A stretch of DNA of 64,000 nt from Salinilacustrithrix sp003476595 (lineage in GTDB: Bacteria > Actinomycetota > Acidimicrobiia > Acidimicrobiales > Salinilacustritrichaceae). The notes beneath the pieces were generated by a model. That model saw nothing but the letters and a program-made list of their open reading frames with translations, ran no database searches and was not told where the DNA came from. This document shows, one piece after another, positions 16,070 through 25,048 of the stretch. The stretch is from contig CAXAUZ010000018.1 in the NCBI GenBank assembly GCA_963972525.1, forward strand, positions 10,410-74,409, written 5' to 3'. The position numbers and the translations under genes are program-made. Position 1 is the stretch's first letter. Each line of letters starts with the position of its first letter.

Positions 16070-18307
16070 CTACCCGCCGTCGATCACCCCGCCAGCCGGG
16101 CTGGTGGTCGTCGTCGTCGGCGCCGTGGTGGTGGGTGCCGTCGTGGTCGTGGTCGTCGAGGGGGCGGTCGTGGTCGTGGTGCGCGGTCGGGTCGTCGTGG
16201 TCGTGGACGTGCCGTCCTCGTCGGGGTCGTCGTCGTCCGCCTCGGTGGTCGTGGTCTCGTCCGGTTCGGTCGTGGTCGTCTGGCGCGTCGTGGGCGGCTC
16301 GGTGGTCGTGGTGAGGTCCGGGTTCAGCGCCTCACCGGTGAAGGTCGGCCGCGGGAAGTCGCCGTGGTCCGCACCGCCCACGGCCGCCTCCATGAAGGTG
16401 CGCCAGATCTGGGCGGGGAACGACCCGCCGGTGACGTCGCGGCCGCGCACGTCGCGCATGAACCGGGGTCGGCCCGCCTCGTCGACGTCGGGGTACCCCA
16501 TCCACACCGCGGTGGTGAGCTGCGGGGTGAAGCCGACGAACCAGGCGTCGCGGTAGTCCTGGGTGGTGCCGGTCTTGCCGGCCGCGGGCACGCTGATGCT
16601 CGCCCCGGTGCCGGTGCCGCGGAGCACGTTCTGGCGCAGCGTCCAGGCGACCTGGGCGGCGGTGGACTCCGAGATGGCCTGCTCGGGCTCGGCGGTGTTG
16701 GTGGACAGGACCCGGACCTCGCCGTCGACGACCTGCTCGACCTTGGTGATCATGATCGGCTCGATGGCCTGGCCCTCTCGGACGAAGGTCGAGTAGGCGC
16801 TGGCCATGTCGAGCACGGACACCTCGCCGGAGCCGAGCACGAGGGAGTTCACCGCCGGCAGCTCCGACGAGACGCCGAGCCTGCGGGCGACGTCCACCGC
16901 GTTGGCGGGGCCGACCTCGATCATCAGGTCGGCGAAGACGGTGTTCGACGACACCGTGGTCGCCTCGACCAGATCGATGATGTCCTCCCGGCCGCGGGCG
17001 TAGTTGGTGACCTCCCAGTCCTCGCCGGCGTTGGCCTCGGGGAAGGTGCGCTCGTAGACGTTGCGGAACCGGGAGTCCAGCGAGATGCCCTGCTCGAGGG
17101 CGGTGGCGAGCACGATCGGCTTGAACGACGAACCGGGCTGGCGGCCGGAGCCGCCGGCCGCAGCGCCGAGCGCGAGGTTGACCTCGGAGGCGTCGAAGTC
17201 GCGCCCGCCGACCATGGCCACGACCCGGCCGACGTCGTCGACGGAGACGAGCGCGCCGGCAGGGTCGTCGGGCTCGTTCAGCGTGTCCCACACGGCGCGG
17301 TGCGCCTCGCCCTGCAGACCGAGGTCGAGCGCGGTGTACACCCGCAGGCCGCCGCCGTTCACCACCTCTGCGCCGTACTCCTCGTAGAGCAGCCGGCGGA
17401 CGTACTCGACGTAGTAGGTGGCCCCGACGTCGGCGCCCTTGATCATCGAGACGCCGTCGCGGGGCGTGCGGGGCTGGACCATCTCCTGGATCGGTACCGC
17501 GGCCGCTTCGTCCTGCTCGGCCTGGGTGATGGCGCCGGTGGCGACCATGCCGGCCAGCACCGAGTCGCGTCGGAAGGTGGCCCGCTCCGGCTCGCTGGTG
17601 GCGTCCGCGCTCTCGGGGGCCCGCACGAGGCCGGCCAGGTAGGCGGCCTGGGGCAGGTTCACGTTGCGGATCGAGATGCCGAAGTACGCCCGGGCCGCAG
17701 CCTCCGCGCCGTAGGCGCCCCGCCCGAAGTACACGGTGTTGAGGTAGCGCTCGAGGATCTCCTCCTTGGGGAGCTCCCGCTCGAGCTTCACCGCGAGCAC
17801 GGCCTCCTTGAGCTTCCGGGTGATCGTGCGCTCGGAGGAGAGGAACGCGTTCTTGGCGTACTGCTGGGTGATCGTGGAGCCACCCTGCTGCACGCCGTCG
17901 CCCTTGAAGTCCCGGTAGACGGCGCGGGCGATGCCGAGCGGATCGATGCCGGAGTGGGAGAAGAACTGGCGGTCCTCGGCGGCGAGGATCGCGTCGATGA
18001 AGATCTGGGGCGTCTCCTCGAGCGGCACCGAGACCCGGTCCTCCTCGCCCGAGAGCTTGGCCATGGCGTTGTCGGCGCTGCAGCCGTCGGTGACGTCGGC
18101 CGCGCACACGAACGTGGACTGCAGCAGCGGGTCGGTCCGCGGGACCTCGACCTGGGCGAGCACGAAGCCGGCGCCGGCGATGCTGGCCACGAACAGGAGC
18201 GCGCCGAGGAACAGGCTGCGGCGGAACCGCCAGAGGACGCTACGGCGCTTGGGCGCCGGCTTGGCCTTGGGCTTCCGGGACGGGCTCGGGGTGGCGGGTG
18301 GTGCCAT
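16070..18307 (-). CDS. Bifunctional class A penicillin-binding protein (PBP1A/PonA type)
   Basis: This 745-residue peptidoglycan synthase has a basic cytoplasmic tail (1-35), one membrane helix (about 42-65) and a GT51 transglycosylase domain. GT51 signatures are EDRQFFSHSGIDPLG and GGSTITQQYAKN. The transpeptidase domain has SSFKP (nucleophile Ser), SSN and KTGTT. The last 80 residues are Thr-rich with an acidic block, probably an extracellular linker. Its 5' end overlaps the upstream membrane gene by 68 bases, so the ATG at 18307 is somewhat uncertain. DUF5318 and membrane-protein neighbours match the usual actinobacterial ponA setting. Confidence 0.93.
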   Translation of the reverse strand: MAPPATPSPSRKPKAKPAPKRRSVLWRFRRSLFLGALLFVASIAGAGFVLAQVEVPRTDPLLQSTFVCAADVTDGCSADNAMAKLSGEEDRVSVPLEETPQIFIDAILAAEDRQFFSHSGIDPLGIARAVYRDFKGDGVQQGGSTITQQYAKNAFLSSERTITRKLKEAVLAVKLERELPKEEILERYLNTVYFGRGAYGAEAAARAYFGISIRNVNLPQAAYLAGLVRAPESADATSEPERATFRRDSVLAGMVATGAITQAEQDEAAAVPIQEMVQPRTPRDGVSMIKGADVGATYYVEYVRRLLYEEYGAEVVNGGGLRVYTALDLGLQGEAHRAVWDTLNEPDDPAGALVSVDDVGRVVAMVGGRDFDASEVNLALGAAAGGSGRQPGSSFKPIVLATALEQGISLDSRFRNVYERTFPEANAGEDWEVTNYARGREDIIDLVEATTVSSNTVFADLMIEVGPANAVDVARRLGVSSELPAVNSLVLGSGEVSVLDMASAYSTFVREGQAIEPIMITKVEQVVDGEVRVLSTNTAEPEQAISESTAAQVAWTLRQNVLRGTGTGASISVPAAGKTGTTQDYRDAWFVGFTPQLTTAVWMGYPDVDEAGRPRFMRDVRGRDVTGGSFPAQIWRTFMEAAVGGADHGDFPRPTFTGEALNPDLTTTTEPPTTRQTTTTEPDETTTTEADDDDPDEDGTSTTTTTRPRTTTTTAPSTTTTTTAPTTTAPTTTTTSPAGGVIDGG

Positions 18308-19484
18308 GGGAGAAGCCCGGGGTCGGGCGGCCACCGATGGTACCGCCGGGTGCCCGGCGTTCCCTCCACGCGGGGGTGCCCAGCACGAGGACCGGCAGGG
18401 CGACCGCCACCGCCACGGCGAGGCCGGTGCGGTAGCCGTCGAGGTCGACACCGGCCCATCCCCAGGCCGGGAGGACGGCGAAGGCGAGGGCCACCGACGT
18501 CACGGGACCCGGGCGGGCCGGTCCCCCGACCGGCGTGACGGTGCCGGTCGATGCGACGGCCACGACCACGACGATCGCGGCCCCGACCGCGGCGTGGGCC
18601 GGCTGGTCCCCGAGGCCGATCACGTCGATCGCCGCGACCGTGCCGGGCAGGAGCGCGAGGAGGGCCAGCGGATGGCGGCCGGCCAGGGCCAGCACCGCAC
18701 CCGCCCCGAGCACCGCGCCGGCGCTGCGCAGCTCGGCGACGTCGCCGGCGAGGAGGGCCGCGGCCACGACCGTGGCGGCCAGCGGGAGGCGCTCGGTGAG
18801 CGGACGGGACCGCACGGCGCGCAGCACCACCGCGGCGACGACCACCAGCGCGGCGACCACGACGAGGGTCCAGTCGGTGCCGTCCACGGCCTCCCGCAGG
18901 GGCGCGGCCCGGGACACGGCGAGCAGGCCGGCGGGCAGCAGGAGGCGCCCGGGCGCCCCCCACACGGCGGCCGCGACCACCGCGACGGTGGTGCCGGCGA
19001 CGGCGAGGGCGAGCGCCTCGGCGGGGTCGTCGCCGACGAGGCCGCTGGCCATGACGACGCCGGCGAGCACGGCCAGCACCTGGCCCGACCGGGGGGCGCG
19101 CTCGGTCCACAGGCGCACGGCCGCGAGCACGGCCACGAGCACCACGCCGGCGGCGAGGCGGCGGTCGGGCAGGCGGACCGGGTCGAGGGCGGCGGCGGCC
19201 GGCAGGACGGTGAGCACCAGCAAGGCGGCGCCGGCGGCCGTGGCGGAGTGCGCCCGGGTGGCCACGACGAGGAGGGCGGTGCCGGCGGCCGCGGCGGCGA
19301 GGAGGGGGTCGGTGACCAGGTCACCCCAGACCACCGGGGCGTCCTGCGCGGCGAGGACGGTCCAGCCGACCGCGACGCCCGCGGCGATCGACCGGCAGGC
19401 GCGGGTGGCGTGGTGGGGCACGACGAAGGCGATGGCCGCACCGACGACCGGCGCGGCGAGCAGCACGAGCAGCAGGCCGGTCAC
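18240..19484 (-). CDS. Polytopic membrane protein of unknown function
   Basis: This 414-residue protein is extremely rich in Ala, Val and Leu, with roughly ten to twelve predicted membrane helices and a polar C-terminal tail. No catalytic motif is evident to me. The GTG start at 19484 overlaps the upstream gene's stop (GTGA, 19481-19484), which fixes it. Its last 68 bases overlap the PBP gene. Its position beside ponA suggests an envelope role, but that is inference. Confidence 0.65.
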   Translation of the reverse strand: MTGLLLVLLAAPVVGAAIAFVVPHHATRACRSIAAGVAVGWTVLAAQDAPVVWGDLVTDPLLAAAAAGTALLVVATRAHSATAAGAALLVLTVLPAAAALDPVRLPDRRLAAGVVLVAVLAAVRLWTERAPRSGQVLAVLAGVVMASGLVGDDPAEALALAVAGTTVAVVAAAVWGAPGRLLLPAGLLAVSRAAPLREAVDGTDWTLVVVAALVVVAAVVLRAVRSRPLTERLPLAATVVAAALLAGDVAELRSAGAVLGAGAVLALAGRHPLALLALLPGTVAAIDVIGLGDQPAHAAVGAAIVVVVAVASTGTVTPVGGPARPGPVTSVALAFAVLPAWGWAGVDLDGYRTGLAVAVAVALPVLVLGTPAWRERRAPGGTIGGRPTPGFSHGTTRHPEPVPEAQGQAGAQAP

Positions 19485-20104
19485 GACGGCCACCCGGCCA
19501 GCACGACCGCGGCCAGACCCGCGAGCAGGGCGGCCCACGGGCGGACCCGGGCCACCGCGGGGCGGGCGTCGGCGACCGTCACCCCGAAGGCCAGCACCAC
19601 CGCGACCACCGACGCCAGCACGCGCACGGTGAGGTCGCTCGGCCCGGGCCCGGCCACGAGCGCCGCCGCGAACAGGCCGCACGCCAGCGCGGGGGCGGCG
19701 TCGCGCAGCCGGTCGAGCAGGCCGGTTGCGACGCGGATCGACGGCTCGGCCACCGAGCGGGCGGCGAGGAGGACGGCGGCGGCCGCGAGCCACGCCGATG
19801 CTGCGGCGGTGGCGGGCCCGACCGTGCCGGCCGGCCCGAGGACGCTCTGGATGCCGGCGAGGTCGTCGAAGGTGGCGGTGCGGAACCGGATCGAGGTGGC
19901 GGCCACGGCCAGCAGGGCGGCGCCGGCGGCGCGGCGGTCGCGGGCGGCGACGCCCACGAGGAGCGCGGCCAGCACCATCGCCCCGGTGGAGGTGACCGCC
20001 AGGGCGGCGGCGGCCAGGGCGGCAGCGGTCGCCACCGCGGTGCTCGTGGGCTGCAGGGTCGTCGGCGGGCTCGCGGGGGCGAGCCCGGTCCCGGCGGTGC
20101 TCAC
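19481..20104 (-). CDS. Polytopic membrane protein of unknown function
   Basis: This 207-residue Ala/Val/Leu-rich protein has about five or six predicted membrane helices. It shares its composition with the next gene and may form a complex with it. The GTG start overlaps the DUF5318 stop (GTGA, 20101-20104), and its own stop overlaps the next start in the same way, so the three genes are almost certainly cotranslated. I recognise no family. Confidence 0.6.
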   Translation of the reverse strand: MSTAGTGLAPASPPTTLQPTSTAVATAAALAAAALAVTSTGAMVLAALLVGVAARDRRAAGAALLAVAATSIRFRTATFDDLAGIQSVLGPAGTVGPATAAASAWLAAAAVLLAARSVAEPSIRVATGLLDRLRDAAPALACGLFAAALVAGPGPSDLTVRVLASVVAVVLAFGVTVADARPAVARVRPWAALLAGLAAVVLAGWPS

Positions 20105-20511
20105 GTGCCCCGGAAGCCCTCGACCGGAAAGGTCTGCAGCAGGTGGTTCCAGCCGCAGCCGATGCACACCTCGATCACGTAGCAGGTGCACTCGGTGGTG
20201 GTGCGGCGGACCTTGTCCATGTCGGCCCGGTCCTCGATCGCGTAGCCGGACTTGGGCAGGTGCGGACCGAACGCGTAGGTCACCAGCACGAGGAAGCGGT
20301 CCTCGCAGATCGGGCAGATCTCGGTGGTCTTGCGGCTGATGTGCTCGGCGGCGCGGCGCAGCTCGGGGTGGGCGTCGCACACCTCGTGCTTGGCCAGGCG
20401 GCCCCGCTGGTACTCGGCGACGAGCGCGTTCCGGGCGATGCGGTGGTCGACGACGCCGGCAGGGCGAGCGACGCCGGCTCCCGTCGTCAGGGCTCCCGGG
20501 TTGAACGGCAC
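20101..20511 (-). CDS. DUF5318 family protein
   Basis: This 136-residue soluble protein has paired cysteines (CPIC near residue 66, CTC and CIGC near 108-118), suggesting a metal-binding or zinc-ribbon fold. Length, cysteine pattern and position upstream of a ponA-type gene match actinobacterial DUF5318 proteins (Rv0049-like, from memory). The GTG start has a TAGCCT -10 element at 20519-20524 (minus strand), seven bases upstream, so the cluster probably begins with a leaderless mRNA. Function unknown. Confidence 0.75.
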   Translation of the reverse strand: MPFNPGALTTGAGVARPAGVVDHRIARNALVAEYQRGRLAKHEVCDAHPELRRAAEHISRKTTEICPICEDRFLVLVTYAFGPHLPKSGYAIEDRADMDKVRRTTTECTCYVIEVCIGCGWNHLLQTFPVEGFRGT

Positions 20512-20559
20512 CCGCAGGAGGCTAGCGACGCCCGCGGCGGCGCCGTCGGCCGAGACGAC

Positions 20560-21270
20560 TCAGATGCCTTCCTTGCGCGCCCGCAGGATCAAGGTGGCGG
20601 GGACCTTCTCCATGGCCGGGCTCCAGTGGGGGCCGCGACCCGAGACGGTGGGGGCCGGCTCCAGCACGTGGTCGACCCGGAAGCCGGCCCGGGTCAGCTC
20701 GGTGAACAGCGCCCCGACCGAGCGGGCGTGGGTGCCGTGGCGGGGGTCGTCGTGGGCGTAGGGCTGCTCGTCGAAGGCGGACCGGCGGACCTGGAGGGGG
20801 TCGGGGCCGGCCGGGTCGAGCAGGGCGAAGGTCGGGTGCGGCACGGACACGACGAAGCTGTGCTCGGGGCGCAGCACGCGGTGGATCTGGCGGAACACCC
20901 TCCCCACGTCGGCGACCTGGACCAGGGAGTGCACCGAGATGGCCGCGTCGATCGTGTCGGCGCGCAGGAAGGCGAGCTCGGCGAGGGGGGCGTGGTGCAG
21001 CTCCACCTTCATGTCCGCCGCGTCGATGGCCCGGCGGGCGGCGCCGATCTGGTCGGCGTCCTCGTCCACCGCGATCACCCGGGCGCCGGCGCGGGCCATG
21101 GCGATGGCGTTGCGGCCCGCGCCGCACCCGAGGTCCAGCACCCGCTTCCCGGCGAGGTCGCCGAGCAGGCGCAGGGTCGGCTCGGCGGGGATCTCGGGTC
21201 CGTACAGGACGGCATCGTCGGGGAGGTCGGCGCCGGTGGGCGCAGCCACGGTGAACGGGGTCCAGGCCAT
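20560..21270 (-). CDS. Class I SAM-dependent methyltransferase
   Basis: This 236-residue methyltransferase has motif I VLDLGCGAGRNAIAMA (about 44-59), acidic motif II VIAVDEDADQI, and the post-motif region RVFRQIHRVLRPEHSFVVSV. It is of the Methyltransf_11/25 type; the substrate is unknown. A GGAGGAG ribosome-binding site precedes the ATG, so unlike many neighbours it has a leader. Confidence 0.8.
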   Translation of the reverse strand: MAWTPFTVAAPTGADLPDDAVLYGPEIPAEPTLRLLGDLAGKRVLDLGCGAGRNAIAMARAGARVIAVDEDADQIGAARRAIDAADMKVELHHAPLAELAFLRADTIDAAISVHSLVQVADVGRVFRQIHRVLRPEHSFVVSVPHPTFALLDPAGPDPLQVRRSAFDEQPYAHDDPRHGTHARSVGALFTELTRAGFRVDHVLEPAPTVSGRGPHWSPAMEKVPATLILRARKEGI

Positions 21271-21319
21271 GGTCCGAGTCTCCTCCAGGCAGGCGGCCGG
21301 GGCGAGGATCCCCGGCTCG

Positions 21320-21340
21320 GTGTTCCGCAGTCGCTGCCAG
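21320..21340 (+). repeat. Short dispersed repeat, copy 2
   Basis: A 21-base sequence beginning GTGTTCCGCAG and ending CGCTGCCAG is found here and at 10658-10678 with one difference (C/T at the twelfth base). Here it is intergenic; the other copy covers the 3' end of the hydrolase gene. Confidence 0.35.
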
Positions 21341-21391
21341 AACGCCTCCCGGGCTCCGCAGTCGCGCCGTCGGTCGCAGCCGCCGCCAGTG

Positions 21392-22798
21392 CTAGGAGGA
21401 GCGCTCGGCCCACCAGGCCAGGACGCGGCGGCGGGCCTCCTCCTCGTCGAGGGGACCCTCCTCCATCCGGGCCTCGAGCAGCATCCTGAGCGCCTGGCCG
21501 ACCACCGGGCCGGGCCCCACGTCGAGCAGGTCCATGACCTGCTGGCCGTCGAGGTCGGGGCGGATGGCGTCGATGGCCTCCTGCTCGCGCAGGAGCTCGA
21601 TGCGCTCCTCGAGCGCGTCCATCCGCCGGGCCAGCATCTCGGCCTTGCGCCGGTTGCGGGTGGTGCAGTCGCAGCGGGTGAGCTCGTTGAGCTTGTCGAG
21701 CAGCGGGCCGGCGTCGCGCACGTAGCGGCGCACGGCTGCGTCGGTCCACGCGTCGTCGCCGTAGCCGTGGAAGCGCAGGTGCAGGAACACCAGCTGGGAC
21801 ACGTCGTCGCGGATCTCGTTGGGGTACTTGAGCTCCTTCATGCGCTTGCGCGTCATGCGGGCGCCGACCACCTCGTGGTGGTGGAAGGTCACGCCCTTGG
21901 GGCCGAAGTCGCGGGTGTCGGGCTTGCCGATGTCGTGGAACAGGGCGGCGAGGCGCAGCACCAGATCGGGGGAGGTCTTGCGGACCACCGCGATGGTGTG
22001 GGCGAGCACGTCCTTGTGGTGGTGGATCGGGTCCTGCTCGAGGCGCATGGCGCTGAGCTCGGGCAGGAAGTGCTCCGACAGGCCGGTGTCGGCCAGGAAC
22101 CACAGTCCGGGGGAGGGGTCGTCGAGGACGACGAGCCGGTTCAGCTCGTCGCGGATCCGCTCGGGGGAGACGATGGCGATCCGGTCCCCCATCTGCTCGA
22201 CCGCCTCGACCAGCTCGTCGTCGGGCTTCAGATCGTGGCGGGTCAGGAACCGGGCGGCGCGCAGCATGCGCAGCGGGTCGTCGCTGAAGGACTCCGACGC
22301 GGACAGCGGCGTCCGGAGCACCTTGGAGGCCAGGTCGGCCGTGCCGCCGAAGGGGTCGACCAGGCGGGCGTCGGGCAGCGACAGCGCCATGGCGTTGATG
22401 GTGAAGTCCCGGCGGGACAGGTCGGCTTCGATGTCGGTGGCGAAGCTGACCTCGGGCTTGCGGGAGTCGGGCACGTAGGCCTCGGCCCGGTGGGTGGTGA
22501 TCTCGTGGTCCACGACGCGCGAGTCGTCGCCCTCCCCCACCCGCACCTTGGCGCCGATGGTGCCGAACCGCTTGCCCTGGGTCCACAGGGCCTCGGTGCC
22601 GTCGAAGGACCCGAGGATCTCCTCGATGCGATCAGGCGGCGCGTCGGTGGTGAAGTCGTAGTCGACCGGGCGGTCGTCACCGAGCAGCAGGTCCCGCACG
22701 ACGCCGCCCACCAGGTAGAGGCGGTGGCCGGCCGCGTCGAACGCCCGCGCCAGGGGCGCGACGTCGGCGAGCACGGGCGCGAATCGCTCAGGGATCAC
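21392..22798 (-). CDS. CCA tRNA nucleotidyltransferase with HD domain
   Basis: This 468-residue class II nucleotidyltransferase adds or repairs the tRNA 3' CCA. LYLVGGVVRDLLLG (about 27-40) and VDYDF hold the catalytic aspartates, RRDFTINAMAL follows, and a C-terminal HD domain has LFHDIGKPDTR. The length matches mycobacterial PcnA, which also lies near the origin beside the DUF6049 gene. The GTG start has TAGGGT at 22805-22810 (minus strand), six bases upstream, so the mRNA is probably leaderless. Confidence 0.93.
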   Translation of the reverse strand: MIPERFAPVLADVAPLARAFDAAGHRLYLVGGVVRDLLLGDDRPVDYDFTTDAPPDRIEEILGSFDGTEALWTQGKRFGTIGAKVRVGEGDDSRVVDHEITTHRAEAYVPDSRKPEVSFATDIEADLSRRDFTINAMALSLPDARLVDPFGGTADLASKVLRTPLSASESFSDDPLRMLRAARFLTRHDLKPDDELVEAVEQMGDRIAIVSPERIRDELNRLVVLDDPSPGLWFLADTGLSEHFLPELSAMRLEQDPIHHHKDVLAHTIAVVRKTSPDLVLRLAALFHDIGKPDTRDFGPKGVTFHHHEVVGARMTRKRMKELKYPNEIRDDVSQLVFLHLRFHGYGDDAWTDAAVRRYVRDAGPLLDKLNELTRCDCTTRNRRKAEMLARRMDALEERIELLREQEAIDAIRPDLDGQQVMDLLDVGPGPVVGQALRMLLEARMEEGPLDEEEARRRVLAWWAERSS

Positions 22799-22910
22799 CC
22801 CACAACCCTACGAGGGCCCCGTTGCCGCAGAGAACCGAGGTGTGAAGGTGTGCGCGAGGGAGGCGCCAGCCGACCGGTCACCGGGTGGGCGTTCGCCGAC
22901 TCCGTGTACG

Positions 22911-22950
22911 TGGGGCTGCGCGCAGCGAGTCCCGAGCGAGCACAGCCCCA
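22911..22950 (-). terminator. Hairpin after the LLM oxidoreductase gene
   Basis: TGGGGCTG (22911-22918) pairs with CAGCCCCA (22943-22950) around a 24-base loop, immediately after the stop codon at 22952-22954 on the minus strand. Confidence 0.45.
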
Positions 22951-22951
22951 T

Positions 22952-23851
22952 CTATCCGAAGTGGATCGCGACCTCTTCCTTGAAGCGGTCGAGGATGTCG
23001 GTGCGCTGGCTGCCCGTGCCGATGGTGAAGTCCGGGACGATGAGCTCGTCCACGCCGGCGTCGCGGTAGGCGCCGACCACGTCGACCAGCTCCGACGGGG
23101 TGCCGATGAGCGTGGGCATCGGCATGTCCATGCCGCGCATGCGGTCGAGGAACGCCTGGTCGTCGGACAGGAACAGCAGCGCCTGGGTGGACCGGTGGAT
23201 CTCCGACGGGTCGCGGCCGAGATCGTGGCAGTGGCCATCGAGGACGCCGGACTTGTGGGCGAAGATCGCAGGCGAGCTCCACACGTTCCACTCCTGGGCA
23301 TGCTCGGCCGCGATGCGCAGGGTGCGCTTCTCGCCGCCACCGCCCACGAGGAGGGGGAACGGGCCGACCGGCTTGGGCTCCATCGGGGCGTCGGTGAGCT
23401 GGTAGTGCTCGCCGTGGAACGTGGTGCGCTCCTGGGTGGCCAGGCTGCGCACGATGGCGCAGGCCTCGGCGAAGCGGTCGAGGCGCTCCCCCACCGAGTA
23501 CAGCTCGATGCCGTACTTGTCGTGCTCGTTCTGCTGCCAGCCGGCACCGAGGCCGAGGATGACCCGGCCGCCGGAGATCACGTCGGCGGCGGCGGCCTGG
23601 TTGGCCAGGATCGCCGGGTGGCGGTACGTGTTGCCGCACACGAGGGTGCCGATGCCGACCCGGGGGACGGCCGCGGCGAGGGCGGTGACGACGGCCCAGC
23701 ACTCGAGCATCGGGCCCGCGGCGTCGTCGTCGTTGCTCATGAAGTGGTCGGCCACGTAGACGCGGTCCCACCCCGTGAGCTCGGCGTGCCGCGCCACCTC
23801 GAGGATGTCGGCCCAGGACTGCTGCGTGCCTGGCCACACGGCGAATTGCAT
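22952..23851 (-). CDS. LLM-class (luciferase-like) oxidoreductase, probably F420-dependent
   Basis: This 299-residue TIM-barrel protein of the luciferase-like monooxygenase family has WDRVYVADHF near residue 29, ISGGRVILGLGAGWQ (about 92-106) and a C-terminal segment with VDELIVPDF. In actinobacteria this branch usually uses coenzyme F420. The substrate is unknown. TAGGGT at 23859-23864 (minus strand) is seven bases before the ATG, so the mRNA is probably leaderless. Confidence 0.87.
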   Translation of the reverse strand: MQFAVWPGTQQSWADILEVARHAELTGWDRVYVADHFMSNDDDAAGPMLECWAVVTALAAAVPRVGIGTLVCGNTYRHPAILANQAAAADVISGGRVILGLGAGWQQNEHDKYGIELYSVGERLDRFAEACAIVRSLATQERTTFHGEHYQLTDAPMEPKPVGPFPLLVGGGGEKRTLRIAAEHAQEWNVWSSPAIFAHKSGVLDGHCHDLGRDPSEIHRSTQALLFLSDDQAFLDRMRGMDMPMPTLIGTPSELVDVVGAYRDAGVDELIVPDFTIGTGSQRTDILDRFKEEVAIHFG

Positions 23852-23916
23852 GCGTGTGACCCTACGCCCTCCCGGGGGGCCCTCCCGGGCATGGTTCCGG
23901 GGTTTTCGACCGTGTT

Positions 23917-25023
23917 CTACGAGCGCAGCAGCTCGATCCGCAGCTCCTCGGGGTCGGTGGCCGCGGCGAGGGCCGTGGCCTCGCTGATCCGCCCGGCGCG
24001 GACCTGGTCCCGGAGCGACTGGTCGAGGGTCTGCATGCCGTGGAACACCCCGTCGGCCAGGAGCGCGCCGAGCTCCCCCATCCGGGCCTCCTCGGCCAGG
24101 ACCTCTTGGATCTTGGCCGTGGCGACCAGCACCTCGGCCACGGGCAGGAGCCGCCCGTCGGTCCCGGTGAGGAGGCGCTGGACCACCACGCCGGACAGGG
24201 ACCGGGCCAGCGTCTGGCGCACGTTCGGGCGCTCCTCGAAGGAGAACAGCTCGAGGAAGCCGTCGACGACGGCGCGGACCGTGTTGCCGCCGATGCCGGC
24301 GAGCACGAGGCGGCCCCGCGCCACGGCGTCGAGGGCGGCGAGGGCGACGTCGCGGCCGGCGATGTCGGAGATGGCGACCACGTCGGCGTCGAGGCGGGAC
24401 GCAGCCCGCACGCCGTCGGCCAGGCCGGCCACGTCGGTGGGCACCTCGAGCTGGCTGATCAGGCTGCGCTCGTCGCGGTGGAGGACCTCGGCGGGGTCCT
24501 CCACGGTCACGACGTGGCAGGCCCGCGTGCGGTTCACGTGGTCGACCATGGCGGCGAGCGTCGTCGTGGCGCCGTTGCCGACCGGGCTGGCCACCAGCAC
24601 CAGCCCGCGCTGGCCGGAGGCGAGGGTGGACGCCGAGTCCGGGAGGCCGAGCTCCTCCAGGTGCTGCACCTGCTGGGGCACGGCGTGGACGACCACGGCG
24701 ACCGAGCCGCGCTGGCGGTACACGGCCACGCGGAACCGCCCGACCTCGGGGATGGCGTGGGTGGCGACCACGGACCCGTCCTGGAGGAGGGTCTGCTGCT
24801 GGTCGGTGGTGAGCAGGGTCTGGGCCAGCATCGCCACCGCCGGCGCGGTGAGCCGCTGGCCGAGGACCGGGTCGTCCGCTTCGCGCACGAGGGCGCCGCC
24901 GACCCGCAGCGCGGGCGGGCTGCCCGGCTTGCAGTGCAGATCGGACCCGCCACGCTCGAGCAGCGCGCGCAGGAGGGCGACGTGGTCGACGGGCTGGTCG
25001 CTGTGCTCGCTGGTCTCGGTCAT
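23917..25023 (-). CDS. PilT-like secretion ATPase with degenerate catalytic motifs
   Basis: This 368-residue protein aligns over the full length of PilT/PilU-type pilus ATPases: GGSDLHCKPGSPPALRVGG at the N-terminus, VGRFRVAVYRQRGSVAVVVH, the Asp box TVEDPAEVLH, and a C-terminal helical part. The P-loop reads SPVGNGATTT (about 147-156), with Ala where Lys is required. The Walker B region ADVVAISDIAGRD has Asp in place of the catalytic Glu. The His box (normally GHLVLATLHTN) is GRLVLAGIGGN, without its His. It is therefore probably not an active ATPase. No other pilus motor gene is nearby. The start is taken at ATG 25023 behind GGGGGAGG; GTG 25026 is possible. Confidence 0.8.
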   Translation of the reverse strand: MTETSEHSDQPVDHVALLRALLERGGSDLHCKPGSPPALRVGGALVREADDPVLGQRLTAPAVAMLAQTLLTTDQQQTLLQDGSVVATHAIPEVGRFRVAVYRQRGSVAVVVHAVPQQVQHLEELGLPDSASTLASGQRGLVLVASPVGNGATTTLAAMVDHVNRTRACHVVTVEDPAEVLHRDERSLISQLEVPTDVAGLADGVRAASRLDADVVAISDIAGRDVALAALDAVARGRLVLAGIGGNTVRAVVDGFLELFSFEERPNVRQTLARSLSGVVVQRLLTGTDGRLLPVAEVLVATAKIQEVLAEEARMGELGALLADGVFHGMQTLDQSLRDQVRAGRISEATALAAATDPEELRIELLRS

Positions 25024-25048
25024 CACGGGCCTCCCCCGGGCGGGGACG

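Noticed and set aside
16085..16330. GTC/GTG-rich simple repeat
   Set aside because: It encodes the Thr-rich C-terminal tail of the PBP in frame; the same holds for the Pro/Thr linker of the M15 peptidase near 3590-3760.
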